DNA of 64,000 nt from Bradyrhizobium sp. WSM471 (GTDB taxonomy: Bacteria > Pseudomonadota > Alphaproteobacteria > Rhizobiales > Xanthobacteraceae): the NCBI RefSeq assembly GCF_000244915.1, contig NZ_CM001442.1:1488001-1552000 (forward strand), given 5' to 3'. A model generated the notes under the pieces. It ran no database searches. It had not been told where the DNA came from and saw nothing but the letters and a program-made list of their open reading frames with translations. Of this stretch, positions 38,198 to 47,936 are shown piece after piece. Every line of letters begins with the position of its first letter. The stretch's first letter is position 1. Position numbers and translations under genes: made by a program.

Positions 38198-38903
38198 CCG
38201 TCCTAATATTCGCCGCTGTCATTCCGGTCCCTGCTCACCTCCGAGGGGCGATCTTCGAAACCACCGGACTTACCATGAGCGCTCCCGCCGCTGAATTTGG
38301 CGAAACCTCCCGCACAACACCATCACGGCTTGGGCTTGCCGCGCACCAGTTTGCAGGACGGCCCTGGCTGCGCAACGAAAGTTCCCGACCGTCTGCTTTC
38401 AGCTTCCTGCCGGAGAAAAGCTCGCCAACAGTGCTCGTCGTACAGTGGTTTCCTCCCGGAAGGTGGCCTGCACACATGGACCGCGCTGACGACCGAAAAC
38501 GTTAGCACTCCGAAACAGACTCTTGGCTCATAAACTTGGCCCGATTTGGCTGACTTCGCTACGCGCTTCTTGGCGCGAATCCCCCATTGTGAACAGCCGT
38601 CTCACGCAGGCGCTTTGTTTGGCGGCAGTTCTTCAAAGCAGCTGTCTCGGAGATCAGCCGGGCGGCTTTGTCCATGGTGTCGACCGAGACATTCCGTCGA
38701 GAACGCCGATCTTGATTTCGAACATACCCGCGTCGCTTCTCGGCCCGCAGTCGGGCCGTACGTGCCGTCGCTGTGCTGAGACTCGGGCCTTCTTAGAAAG
38801 GCATCGACACTCGTGTTCTCGTCGATTTAATCGATCCACACTGGACTGGGTTCGGTGGAGGCAAACGTGATGTTCGGCGACTGATCGTCGGTGGAGGCAG
38901 AGC
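38198..38903. other. no recognisable gene
   Basis: Short frames only, on both strands, without motifs or good ribosome-binding sites. Probably inert sequence between the IS256 remnant and the small gene at 38904. Confidence 0.35.
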
Positions 38904-39197
38904 TCAGCCATTCGATTCCGGCAAATTGCCCCGAGGCACCTGGTTGGGAGGTGTTCTGATAGGGGCGTACGTACTGGCGGGAATATCGAGTTCGATTTCG
39001 CGTAAAACCTCCAGTATCGCTTCGGGACGATTACCACTCTCAAACATCGCGTATTTGAACGCTTGAGCGCGGCTCACGAACAGACCGCCAAAAACGCCAT
39101 TTCGTTCGCGCGCGACCCAATTTCCGCGACTGTTCCTTCCAACAAAAATGACGGTTGATGGTGCACGGTAAGCTAAGGGAAGTCTGACAAGACCCAT
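38904..39197 (-). CDS. hypothetical protein, 97 aa
   Basis: The ATG at 39197 (minus) is preceded by a very strong ribosome-binding site, AAGGAGGTTAAAGC. The protein starts MGLVRLPLAYRAPSTVIFVG and contains GNWVARERNGVFGGLFVSRA followed by QAFKYAMFESGNRPEAILEV. The WVARERNGVFGGLF-ALKYA arrangement resembles short rhizobial proteins that repeat a small beta-alpha unit. A polar tail (STYAPIRTPPNQVPRGNLPE) ends it. No catalytic residues stand out. Intact and probably expressed; function unknown. Confidence 0.65.
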   Translation of the reverse strand: MGLVRLPLAYRAPSTVIFVGRNSRGNWVARERNGVFGGLFVSRAQAFKYAMFESGNRPEAILEVLREIELDIPASTYAPIRTPPNQVPRGNLPESNG

Positions 39198-39633
39198 GCT
39201 TTAACCTCCTTCGAACAGCAAAGGTGGAGCACAATCCGGCCGCTTGTCCCGTTGAAGGTCATGCTGCTGCGCGATTGCCGATCGAGCTTTTCGTATTTGC
39301 TCGCAACGCGTGTCCATCCGGCGATGGCAGCACCAGAGAGGCTCCAAACGAGCGGTCTGTAGCGGGCCGATCGCTCAAGCGTATTCTCGTGCTGTCGTCT
39401 CTGCCGGCCATTGCAAGACAGCCACTCCTAAAAGTTACAGGGTCTGCGATCCTCGTCCTCCCAACCTCATACAGGAGGCGCCTTCATGACTGTCAGCCTC
39501 AAGTAATCTCTAACTAGCCTGAGCGCCTGAATCTCCTCCAAGAAATAGTAGAGGTTCATCATGAGTTGATCTGAGGCCGCAAACAGGACTAGCTCTATAC
39601 GACCGATTCCATGAATGATGCGGCCTGATCTTC
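39198..39633. other. no recognisable gene
   Basis: No frame with family features. It contains the putative promoter side of the 97-aa gene; no -24/-12 element was seen. Confidence 0.35.
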
Positions 39634-40185
39634 TCAGACATCATGACGCATCTCCTCCCGTCCCCGAGCGAGGTCGCCGTCGGCGTGACCGAAGATCATG
39701 TGGACCATCAGCTTCGTCAGCGTATGGCGCGTCTCCGCGGGCAACGCCTGCCATTGCGGCGTCTGCGCCGCGGCGGTGGGCGGGTCGCAGAACAGATCGA
39801 ACTGACGTGCATTGCTGTGAGAATGGCGGTGAGCGGTAGGCGGGCGCATGGACATCTCCCCGCTTCGCGTCGTGAGAGCCCTATGCTGCGCTTGAATCCG
39901 CAATTGCGATGGTGGGCCAGAAACCGACGTCACATCCTGCCGCAGCGTTGCCAAGGCGGTGAGGACCGCAATGTCAACATAGGGAGTGGCGCCAACACGC
40001 CATGTCGCGCGAGCCGCCCGATCAAACATCCAGGCCGGAATCTCCAGCCATCGCGCAGATCCCCGACCAGAGAGGCTGCAACGGAAAACCTCTCTGCCAG
40101 CCTTCTCAACCACCTCATGAATATGGACCAGGCATCCGGCCCAAGGATGCCACGGATAAAGAAGCTCGTACTCCGTGATCCCGTG
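39634..40185 (-). pseudogene. DUF5372-like, recombinase-associated gene, 5' truncated
   Basis: The minus-strand frame reads HGITEYELLYPWHPWAGCLV and HIHEVVEKAGREVFRCSLSG, then EIPAWMFDRAARATWRVGA and ends PQWQALPAETRHTLTKLMVH and RGREEMRHDV. From memory this is the DUF5372 type found next to serine-recombinase genes on bradyrhizobial elements. Its natural start has been replaced near 40190 by an IS3 fragment, and the recombinase expected downstream is absent. Confidence 0.45.
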
Positions 40186-40189
40186 GGCG

Positions 40190-40300
40190 TTCCGTCGACG
40201 TGTTGTATAACAGCAGGCGTCTCCATTCGAGTCTTGACGGCACCACGCTGGATCAAGCTTCACCCCGCGGCCACTCCGCATGGCAGCCTAAACCCCGGCA
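40190..40300 (+). pseudogene. IS3-family orfB, extreme C-terminal fragment
   Basis: YNSRRLHSSLDGTTLDQASP matches the end of IS3 OrfB (YNxRRPHSSLDGxTPDQAYF), followed by GGCAGCCTAAACCCCGGCAG, which recurs in similar form at 54496-54515. Only the last about 30 codons and the downstream end remain. Confidence 0.6.
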
Positions 40301-40827
40301 GAGCTCCACCTATCGACGCGAAAATTCTGTTCAGACAAACGGGACCAGCTCAAACATCGTTGGTGCGGGTCCGTTTCCAGGACAGAAGCTGGTGACTCTA
40401 AAGCCGCTGAATATCTCACCCCAGCGAATAAATCTGCAGAGGTTGAATATAAAAGGGCCGGAACGATTCACGAATCCCTTAAGATGCAGGGACGAAAGGT
40501 CGAGACTGCGACGTCATCGAGGCACGACGGCGAGAGACAAACAATTACGCAAAAGTGCGAAGCAGTGGCAAGTTTGGCGCATTGTCGCTTTTCCGTTACT
40601 GACGTTGTCAATAGGACAAGTTGCGACGAAACGAGCAACCTTAACATGATGCAGCGCGGCTGATTGAAGATGATGATGTGTGTTGCGGGCTGCTTCTCGA
40701 GCGCGATCTGATCGTGGCGTTTCCCGAACATGCGGGGTGAGCTCGACACGCCAACCGTACGACAGGTGATCCGTGTCCAACATCCGCCGGAAGGAACGTC
40801 AGATTCAGCTATGCGCGCCGACTCCGT
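40301..40827. other. no recognisable gene; upstream of the TauD promoter
   Basis: Minus-strand frames (40468-40893) are open without motifs. I searched for TGT-N10-ACA in 40620-40790 and found none exact. Confidence 0.35.
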
Positions 40828-40843
40828 TGGCACGATGGTTGCT
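40828..40843 (+). promoter_or_regulatory. sigma-54 (-24/-12) promoter
   Basis: TGGCAC-GATGG-TTGCT fits the RpoN consensus at every conserved base. It lies about 140 bp upstream of the dioxygenase start at 40983. The activator site was not identified. Confidence 0.65.
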
Positions 40844-40982
40844 AACCAGATGCCGCAGCAACGGGTCTGAGTGAGCGCAGACAGGCAGGACAAGCTTGCT
40901 CTCCCTTTTGCTGTCGCAATCCATTCGTTTGCGCCTGAATAGCATTATCCGGCGTACAGACCGAAGTTGGGAGATCACCGCC

Positions 40983-41894
40983 ATGACTAAAACGTCGTTG
41001 ATGAATGATATCGTTGCCTCCGCTGATGTCCTCAAACGTGGAGCCCGAATTGGCGCCGAAATCCGGAACGTCAAGCTTGCGGGTGATTTGCCGGAGCCGA
41101 TGATCACTGCGATCAACAACTTGGTGCTAAAGCACAAAGTGGTCTTCTTCCGCCGCCAGGATCATCTCGATGACGGCGAGCAGGAGAGCTTTGCTCGTCG
41201 TTTCGGAACGCTTGTGCCGCATCCGATCCTAGGTGCCACGAAGGGAACGTCTTCTATCCTTGATGTTGATTCCGCCCGGGCCGGAATGCGGGCAGACTTA
41301 TGGCACGCTGATCATACGTTCGTGGATGCCTATCCCAAGATTACGGTGCTGAGAGCGGTTGTGGTCCCAGAATTCGGCGGCGATACAGTGTGGTCAAACA
41401 CGGTGGCTGCTTATCTTGACCTACCGCAGCCGCTGCAACGGCTTGCTGACGAGCTCTGGGCTGTTCACAGCAACGTAATCGATCATGCCATAATGCCCCG
41501 CGCCAGCGAACTCGACAAGAACCATTTTGACCAAGTTTACACGAAAACGGTCTATGAAACCGAACATCCGGTTGTGCGTGTCCATCCCGAGACTGGCGAG
41601 CGGACGCTTGTACTCGGTGATCGGGTGCGGCGTTTTGTTGGGATTCCGAAATATGACGGCCAGAAGCTGTTCGATTTGCTGCAGGCTCATATCGCCGCGC
41701 CCGAAAACACTGTGCGCTGGAACTGGAAGGCAGGCGATCTCGCGATCTGGGACAATCGGGCTACCCAGCATTATGCAGTAACTGATTACGGCGATCAGCA
41801 TCGCGTCGTTCGCCGCGCCACCGTCCATGGCGACGTGCCAGTCAGCGTCGACGGCCGGCACAGCAGCGTTATGCGGGTCAAGACGACCAAATAG
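40983..41894 (+). CDS. TauD/TfdA-family Fe(II)/2-oxoglutarate dioxygenase
   Basis: A 303-aa enzyme that would hydroxylate or oxidatively cleave a small organic substrate with O2 and 2-oxoglutarate. The ATG at 40983 follows GGGAG; an in-frame upstream start at 40896 is less likely. The iron triad is visible: HxD in WHADHTFVD (His108, Asp110) and the distal His in RATQHYAVTDYGDQ (His263); the 2-oxoglutarate-binding Arg is in RVVRRATVHGD. VVFFRRQDHLDDGEQESFAR is the family N-terminus. The sequence resembles sulfonate/alkylsulfate dioxygenases, but the substrate is unknown. Alone in its transcription unit behind a perfect -24/-12 element. Confidence 0.9.
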   Translation: MTKTSLMNDIVASADVLKRGARIGAEIRNVKLAGDLPEPMITAINNLVLKHKVVFFRRQDHLDDGEQESFARRFGTLVPHPILGATKGTSSILDVDSARAGMRADLWHADHTFVDAYPKITVLRAVVVPEFGGDTVWSNTVAAYLDLPQPLQRLADELWAVHSNVIDHAIMPRASELDKNHFDQVYTKTVYETEHPVVRVHPETGERTLVLGDRVRRFVGIPKYDGQKLFDLLQAHIAAPENTVRWNWKAGDLAIWDNRATQHYAVTDYGDQHRVVRRATVHGDVPVSVDGRHSSVMRVKTTK

Positions 41895-42234
41895 TCGCCC
41901 GCGCACATCGCGTAAATACGCATTCACGAGTTCGTCCTCTGGTCGGCCCCGAGGAAGCTGAGGTGCCCAGGTTCAGTGAACTAACAGAAACAGATGAATG
42001 CAAGAACGCATTTTGGAACCCCAAAGATAAAGAGGCGGTGATCCCTACGGTGCTGGCAAGTAGGGTGAGCAAGGTCGTGCGGTCGACCAGTTCAAGACAC
42101 ACCATGGTTGCCAACACGGGTCAGGCAGTGCCGGGCCGCTTCTCACGTCCAGAACTTCTGGCAGAGACTCGATCGAGACGTTGCGCCGGGGCACCACACA
42201 CCGGCAACCCAGCGTCCCGCCGGGGTGAAGGTCT

Positions 42235-42480
42235 TAGCCGGCCCTAGCAGCGTCTTCGTACGCTGCTGGGACTAAGGTGGATAGGCGATCTGGAGCTATC
42301 CATGCCCGACCGCCGCTGTGAGCCCGAGCCCAGGCGAGATCTTTCACATCGACATAAAAAGATCGGTCGTGTTGAGTGCGCCGGCCGTGCATCATCGGCG
42401 ACCGCACCGGCCAGCGCGCCCAGGAATGATCGCGTTTGGTTTGCGCGCGTTCAGGCGAGAAGTGGCGACCTTGGCCGCCT
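42235..42480 (+). pseudogene. IS481-type transposase fragment
   Basis: Pieces in two frames: DLELSMPDRRCEPEP, then GEIFHIDIKKIGRVECAGRA, recalling the IS481/IS3 rve-domain start (RYEREHPGELIHIDIKKLGR followed by a GHRITGDRTG segment). Only about 80 codons are recognisable. A 10-bp stem (42243-42252/42261-42270) lies at its left edge. Confidence 0.5.
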
Positions 42481-42905
42481 CAAGTTTCGATAAAACTTGG
42501 GGGCAAGGTCAGCCCGATCACAATCCCGTTTTGTCTCCGGTGCACACGGACCTGATCTGCCGAAAGCAGCGAGTAGCCGAGCACGGGGTCGCTGCCACCA
42601 TTTCAGATCGGGCGTCGCTCCGCTCCATGTCTCGACGCGAGCACGACCAAGCGATACAGACCTCATACGCCGCTGCCGCGCTTGTCATAAGTGCAACACC
42701 GTCTACTTCTCTGTAGGCGAAAGCGGTGACACAAGAATGTCCCTGATCCGCTCCAGACGACTGTTTAATCTAGTAGCTGCACAAGCAAGGCGAGCAATGC
42801 TTTACTTCAGTTGGACTAGTGGAGCAATGGAACTGCCTGCACAATTTTACGCATTCTGCTCAGCCGTTGACCGCACTGTGTCACCAAATCACACTGGAGA
42901 ATGAC

Positions 42906-44174
42906 ATGCAATGGCGGACAGTTCACTCCGACCGTAGCCGTCCTGTCACAGACCTTCGGAACAACGCTTACGTAATTGGACAGAGCAAGCCGTCCTTCGA
43001 TGCGTCATACCTAGCTGATTTCATGACGACCACCGAAGATTGCAGGACCGCAATAACCATTCCTTCGGTGAACCGTCCGCCTAAAGATTGTCCGCAGGTG
43101 CTGGATTTTGTGGGATGCTCCTACTTAGGGTTGGACAATCATCCGGTAGTTATCGCTGAAGCGATCGAAGCGCAGCAATCGCTGTATTTATCGTCTGCTC
43201 GAGCGCGCCTCGCTCTCGATCTTCTGCGAGCACTTGAAGAAGATCTCTCCGAACTGTTCTCCGCGCGAGTACTCGTTTTCTCGAGTGGCATGCTCGCCAA
43301 TCTTGGCGCGATGCCCATTCTTGCTTCGGGTCGTTTAACTGGCGGAACAAAGCCCCTGCTTATATTTGATAGCTCTGCACACATTTCGCTCGGCTATCAC
43401 AAGCCCGTGGTCGCTGATGTGACGAGGGTAGAAACGATCCCACACAACGATCTTCGTTCGCTTGAACGGTTGTGCCGCGAGAACGCGGTGGTCGCCTACG
43501 TGTGCGATGACCTCTGCTCGATGGCAGGCTCTTCGCCGCTTGAGGGACTGCGTCAACTCCAGGAACGTTACGGGCTCTTTCTCTATATCGACGATGCTCA
43601 CAGCATATCAATCGTCGGACATCATGGTGAAGGATTTGCTCGCTCTCGGTTTTCACAAGTCCTCGGTGAGAGAACGATCATAGCAGGCTCACTGGCCAAG
43701 GGCTTCGGCGCGTCGGGCGGGCTGTTGATGCTCGGAACAACCCGACAAGAGGCGCTGTTTCGGCAGCACTGCGTTCCGTATGCACTTTCGTCGCCTCTGA
43801 ATCTGGCCGCAGTTGGCGCAGCGCTCGGCTCCTGCAAGATTCACCGCTCGGCAGAGCTTGGCGAACGACAGAGGCGCATAGCGGAAAGAATCAAGGTTTT
43901 TGACCATCGTATCGCAACCGCCGAGCACGGCAGCTTACTTCCGATCAGAATGATCTCCGCCGGATCGGAGACCAATGCGATTGCAATTGCAAGAACTCTT
44001 CTCAATCGTGGGTTTCATACCCAGGCCACATTCCTTCCAAAGACCGCACCAGGAACAGCGAGCATCCGGGTACGCATTACAGCAGAGCACGAGCTTGGGA
44101 ACATAGAGCAACTATGCGACTGTATCTTGGATACAGTCGCCGCGACGACCGGAAAACCTTACCCCTTGAGGTGA
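42906..44174 (+). CDS. alpha-oxoamine synthase (AONS/KBL-type PLP enzyme)
   Basis: A 422-aa PLP fold-type I enzyme of the family that condenses an amino acid with an acyl-CoA to form an alpha-amino ketone with loss of CO2 (as in 8-amino-7-oxononanoate synthase). The ATG at 42906 follows GGAG; the first upstream in-frame start at 42819 has no ribosome-binding site. Visible: DFVGCSYLGLDNHP, FSSGMLANLGAM, FDSSAHISL (stacking His159), LYIDDAHSISIVGHHGEGF (Asp230, His232) and the Schiff-base lysine in AGSLAKGFGASGG (Lys265). GSLAKGFGASGG replaces the usual TLxKAxGxxGG. No biotin genes accompany it, so a secondary-metabolite role is inferred. No -24/-12 element found upstream. Confidence 0.88.
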   Translation: MQWRTVHSDRSRPVTDLRNNAYVIGQSKPSFDASYLADFMTTTEDCRTAITIPSVNRPPKDCPQVLDFVGCSYLGLDNHPVVIAEAIEAQQSLYLSSARARLALDLLRALEEDLSELFSARVLVFSSGMLANLGAMPILASGRLTGGTKPLLIFDSSAHISLGYHKPVVADVTRVETIPHNDLRSLERLCRENAVVAYVCDDLCSMAGSSPLEGLRQLQERYGLFLYIDDAHSISIVGHHGEGFARSRFSQVLGERTIIAGSLAKGFGASGGLLMLGTTRQEALFRQHCVPYALSSPLNLAAVGAALGSCKIHRSAELGERQRRIAERIKVFDHRIATAEHGSLLPIRMISAGSETNAIAIARTLLNRGFHTQATFLPKTAPGTASIRVRITAEHELGNIEQLCDCILDTVAATTGKPYPLR

Positions 44175-44298
44175 CATGACGTCCAGCGCTGGGGCACTCC
44201 ATCTAATGTCCCGAGTCACAAGTTCGCAATCGTAGATTCCCAGTAGATTCGCATCGCTGTGCCAAGGATGGAGGCTGCAGCAGCGACGGAGGATCTGA

Positions 44299-45375
44299 TG
44301 GCGGTCCAGCAACTTGCTTCCCTGACATTGAGCGATGAAGAGCGTGCCGAACTGAGGTCGCTGACGATGCGGCGGAAGACGGCGAAGGCGCTGGCTCAGA
44401 GAGCCCGGATCGTGCTGACCTGCGCGGAAGGCGGTTAGAACAAGGAAGTGGCAGCGAAGCTGGGTCTGGACCGATCGACGGTAGGCAAGTGGCCGCGGCG
44501 TTTTGTGGAGCGGCGCATGGACGGGCTGCACGAGGAGCCGCGCTCCGGGAGCGCCACGTACGGTTGACGATGCTCGCATCGAAGCCGTGATCGCGAGGAC
44601 GTTGGAGAGTTGCCCCGAGAACGCCACCCTTTGGAGTTCCGCGACGCGGCGAAGGCCAGCGGCCTATCGGTGTCGACGGTACAACGCATATGGCGGGCCT
44701 TCGGGCTCCAGCCGCACCGGATGAAGACGTTCAAGCTCTCGACCGATCCAACTTCGTGGCCAAGGAGCGCGACGTTGTGGGCCTCTACGTCTCGCCACCG
44801 GAGCACGCTATCGTCCTATGTGTGGACGAGCTCCCAAATCCAGGCGCTGGACCGCAGTCAGCCCATGCTGCCGATGCGTCCCGGCCAGCCGGCCCGAAGA
44901 AGCCATGACTACACGAGGCACGGCACCACACCGTCGACGTTACGAGCGGCCGGGTCATCAGCAAGTGCTACGGAGGCCACCGTGCTGCTGAGTTCCGCAA
45001 GTTCCTTGACGAGATCGAGGCTGCGGTGCCGCGTGAACTCGACGTCCATCTCATCATGAACAACTATGCCACGCATAAGACCCCCTTGATCCGAAAATGG
45101 CTGGCTACACGGCAGCGTTGGCAGTGCACCTGACCCCGACCAGTTCGTCATGGCTCAACCAGGTCGAGCGCTTCTTCGCGCTCCTCACCGACAAGAAGAT
45201 CAGGCGCGGCATCTATCGCAGCGTCGCCGCTCTCAGGGCTGACATCACTTGTTTATCGACCGACACAATGCCGATCCAAAACCGTTCCGATGGACTAAGT
45301 CCGCCGATGACATCCTTGCTTCCATCGAACGCTTCTGCCAATATAATGCCCCGGCAAACACGACCCAATGTCGCT
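44299..45375 (+). pseudogene. IS630-family transposase, frameshifted
   Basis: Starts MAVQQLASLTLSDEERAELR at 44299; an in-frame TAG follows CAEGG near 44437. Continues KEVAAKLGLDRSTVGKWPRR, ASGLSVSTVQRIWRAFGLQP, then in other frames VVGLYVSPPEHAIVLCVDE, SQIQALDRSQPMLPMRPGQP, ELDVHLIMNNYATHKTPLIR (Asn where catalytic Asp is expected) and HLTPTSSSWLNQVERFFALL. Almost complete in length but with about five frame changes; inactive. Confidence 0.8.
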
Positions 45376-45569
45376 AACTTATGGTTCAGGACACTAGTAC
45401 TGGACCGCTCCCGGTTGATGCGGGACTTGGAGGATGGAAGCGCGCCAAACGTTACGGAGCGGAACCATCTATGTCTCAGGTGGCGTCACCTCCATCGACA
45501 GGCGATCGAGCGGGCTCTGCGCCGCCCGGATCGAATCGACGGCGACCCGCGCGTATCGAGCTGTCGACG

Positions 45570-45800
45570 ACAAATTATTGTGCCTTAGCAAGCCTGGCTG
45601 ATTCGGATGTCGGTTCCGTTCTCGAGAAGCTGTGTCGCGAAGCTGTGACGCAGCGTGTGGATCGTGACGCGCTTGGTCAGGCCTGCAGCCTTCACGGCAA
45701 CCGACAGGCGGCGTGCAACACCGTCTGATCGCATGATTGTCGTCTCGTCCAGGAGCCAGATAAAGCCGCGACCGGGCGAGACACCAGTATCTGGAGGGCG
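45570..45800 (-). pseudogene. tyrosine recombinase C-terminal fragment
   Basis: The minus strand reads [20 protein letters not shown] followed by [15 protein letters not shown] and a stop. HTLRHSFAT is the RxxH box of XerD/IntI-like tyrosine recombinases, and [12 protein letters not shown] follows it in the family. The catalytic Tyr end is lost, and the upstream 80 bp ([15 protein letters not shown]) keep only faint similarity. Probably an IS91-type or integrase remnant. Confidence 0.65.
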
Positions 45801-46065
45801 CGGACGTCTAGCAGCCCTAATCAGTCAGGCGATCGGCCAAATAGCGGCTGAACTGGGCTCAAATCAGTCATCTCGATACTCGTGTCTGAGAGGGCTAACA
45901 CACACATCCTCTCAGCAAGGGGGCGCTCTACGCCACCTCCCCTTACACCGCGGCAGCGGCTTCCTTCAATCCACAAGCATTCATTCAGATGGACTAAAGC
46001 TCTAGGTCTATGTGGCGTATCCATCCGAGCTAGGCCGCGGACAGGGGCTCACCGATTCCACCGCT

Positions 46066-46284
46066 TGAGGAGTTCGGCGTCCTCCTTGTGCATCCTGATG
46101 AGCTCCGTCAGGTTTTGATGTCGAAGTCGGTGAACGCCATGACCTGGTCGTCACCTATGCCGTAAACCCAGATGACGCCATCCTCTGTGTCCATTCCGTT
46201 GGCCACGTCCCAGAGCCATTCCTCGTCTTCGCCGAGGTCTTTTGCGACGCGAACGATGGTGACGACGGCGTAACCTTGTTGACG
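46066..46284 (-). pseudogene. small acidic protein gene, one-base deletion
   Basis: The minus strand encodes ARQQGYAVVTIVRVAKDLGE, DEEWLWDVANGMDTEDGVIW and VYGIGDDQVMAFTDFDIKT then a TGA. Adding one base before that stop continues LTELIRMHKEDAELLKRWNR. From memory, intact proteins of this kind (about 80 aa) occur in Bradyrhizobium. The start codon is unclear because a base also seems lost at the N-terminus (ATGCACGTC). Confidence 0.45.
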
Positions 46285-46329
46285 TGCATGGCTACGCCGC
46301 CTGGGCGGAGGACCTCGACGCAAGAGGCG

Positions 46330-47820
46330 TCCAGTTCCAGGGCAACAACTCGTGCAGGCGCTTCTGCGGCATGTCGGGGCGAAGACGTCGGCAAACCAGG
46401 CTTTCGGGTCGATGTCGTTGAGACGAGCCGTCATGATGAGCGTCGCCATCATGGCGGCTCGCTCGGCCCCGCGGTCGGAGCCGGCGAACAACCATGCCTT
46501 TCTTCCCAGCGCAAAACCGCGCAACGCTCGCTCGGCCGCTTGGTCAGGCAGATCCTTCCGTCATGGACAAAGCGAGCAAGGCCATCCCATCGGTTGAGCA
46601 GATAATCGATCGGCTTTGATCACGTTGGACGAACGCGAGAGCCGGGTGGATTCCGCCCGTAGCCAAACCTCAAAATCGCTCAGCAGCGGCGCGCTTCTGT
46701 CTTGGCGGACCCGCAGCCGCTCCGCAGCACTCAACCCTTGGATCTCGCGCTCGATCTCGAACAGCTGGTCAATTCGACGGACCGCTTCCAGCGCAATGGG
46801 CGAGATCGCCGTCGCCGCCCGCCCGCGCCGCGCGTTCTGGGCGATATCGGCCAGTTCGATGAATGCTCTGCGGCCGTGCGCCCAGCAGAAGGCGGCCGTG
46901 GCGGGCACCGCCTTGTGCCCGGGATCGAAGAGCGCGTTGAACCCGTTATAGGCGTCGGCTTGAAGGATGCCGGCGAAGTTCTGAAGATGCCGCGCTGGAT
47001 GTTCGCCGCGCCGATCGCGCGAGGCGTAAAACAGCGCCCCCGGCGGACCTTGCCCGCCAAATGGCCGATCGTCGCGGACATAGGTCCAAATCCGCCCGGT
47101 GTCCGTCTTTCCGCGGCGGAGAGCACATGGGCTTCGATCAGTTCAAAGATAGGGCTGACCGCGAACGCTCCGGCGGCAACCTGGTCCGCCAGCGTCGAGT
47201 CCGACAGGTCGATCCCCTCGCATTTGAAGCGCTGGCTCTGTCGGTTTAAGTCGGTTTAACGGCTGATGCTGACCAAATTTGTCGAACAGGATCGTCGCCA
47301 CAAGCTGCGGTCCGATATAGCCCCGCGGCGTGGCATAGAACGGTGCCGGTGACTGTGTGATTGCCTCGCAGTCCCGGCAACTGAACTTCTCCCGCTCCGT
47401 GTCGATCACCTTGAACCGGCGTGGGATCTCCTCCAACGTCGAGGTCACGCTTTCGCCGAGCTTCGACAGCCGCGCCGACCCGCAGCAGGGGCATTGCGTC
47501 GGAGCCGGCAGGACCACGCGTTCTCGCACGATGTCGTCGGGGAAGGCCTGGCGGACGGGCCGCCTGCGCTCAACGAGCGCACGTCTGCGTCTTGCCCGCT
47601 GCCTTCTCGGCTGCAAGTTCATCCTCAGTTGCAGCCGCCTCAAGCTCCTGAAGCTCCAGCTCTAGCTGATCGAGCAGCCGCGCCGACCGCTCCGAGCGCG
47701 TGCCATAGAACATCCGCGGCAGCTTCTCGATCTCGAGCTTGAGGTGGGCGATCAGCCCTTCAGTGCGCGATTGCTTCGCCTGCTGAACATGATCCGACCC
47801 GATGATCGACTTTGCTGAAG
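46330..47820 (-). pseudogene. IS66-family tnpC transposase, frameshifted
   Basis: From about 47800 (minus): IGSDHVQQAKQSRTEGLIAH, LEIEKLPRMFYGTRSERSAR, PTQCPCCGSARLSKLGESVT (zinc-finger), FYATPRGYIGPQLVATILFD, then other frames GILQADAYNGFNALFD, AFCWAHGRRAFIELADIAQN and ALRGFALGRKAWLFAGSDRG, ending ARLNDIDPKAWFADVFA and LHELLPWNWTPLAS. All domains of IS66 TnpC are present but in at least four frames. The companion tnpA and tnpB were not found. Confidence 0.8.
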
Positions 47821-47936
47821 CAGATTATCTTCGTCGCATTCGAGGGCAAACTCGGTTGTGCTCATCCGACCCGTGACAAAGAGGAACGTAGCCCTTCCTC
47901 ATTGCTGAACCTGCCGCATGCTTTCGGCAGCGCCGG

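Noticed and set aside
39643..40395. 250-codon plus-strand frame
   Set aside because: Mostly antisense of the DUF5372-like gene; only its IS3-end part (in another frame) is meaningful.
42243..42270. Stem-loop as a terminator of the TauD gene
   Set aside because: It lies about 350 bp after the stop, has no T-run, and borders an IS481-type remnant, so it is more likely part of IS debris.
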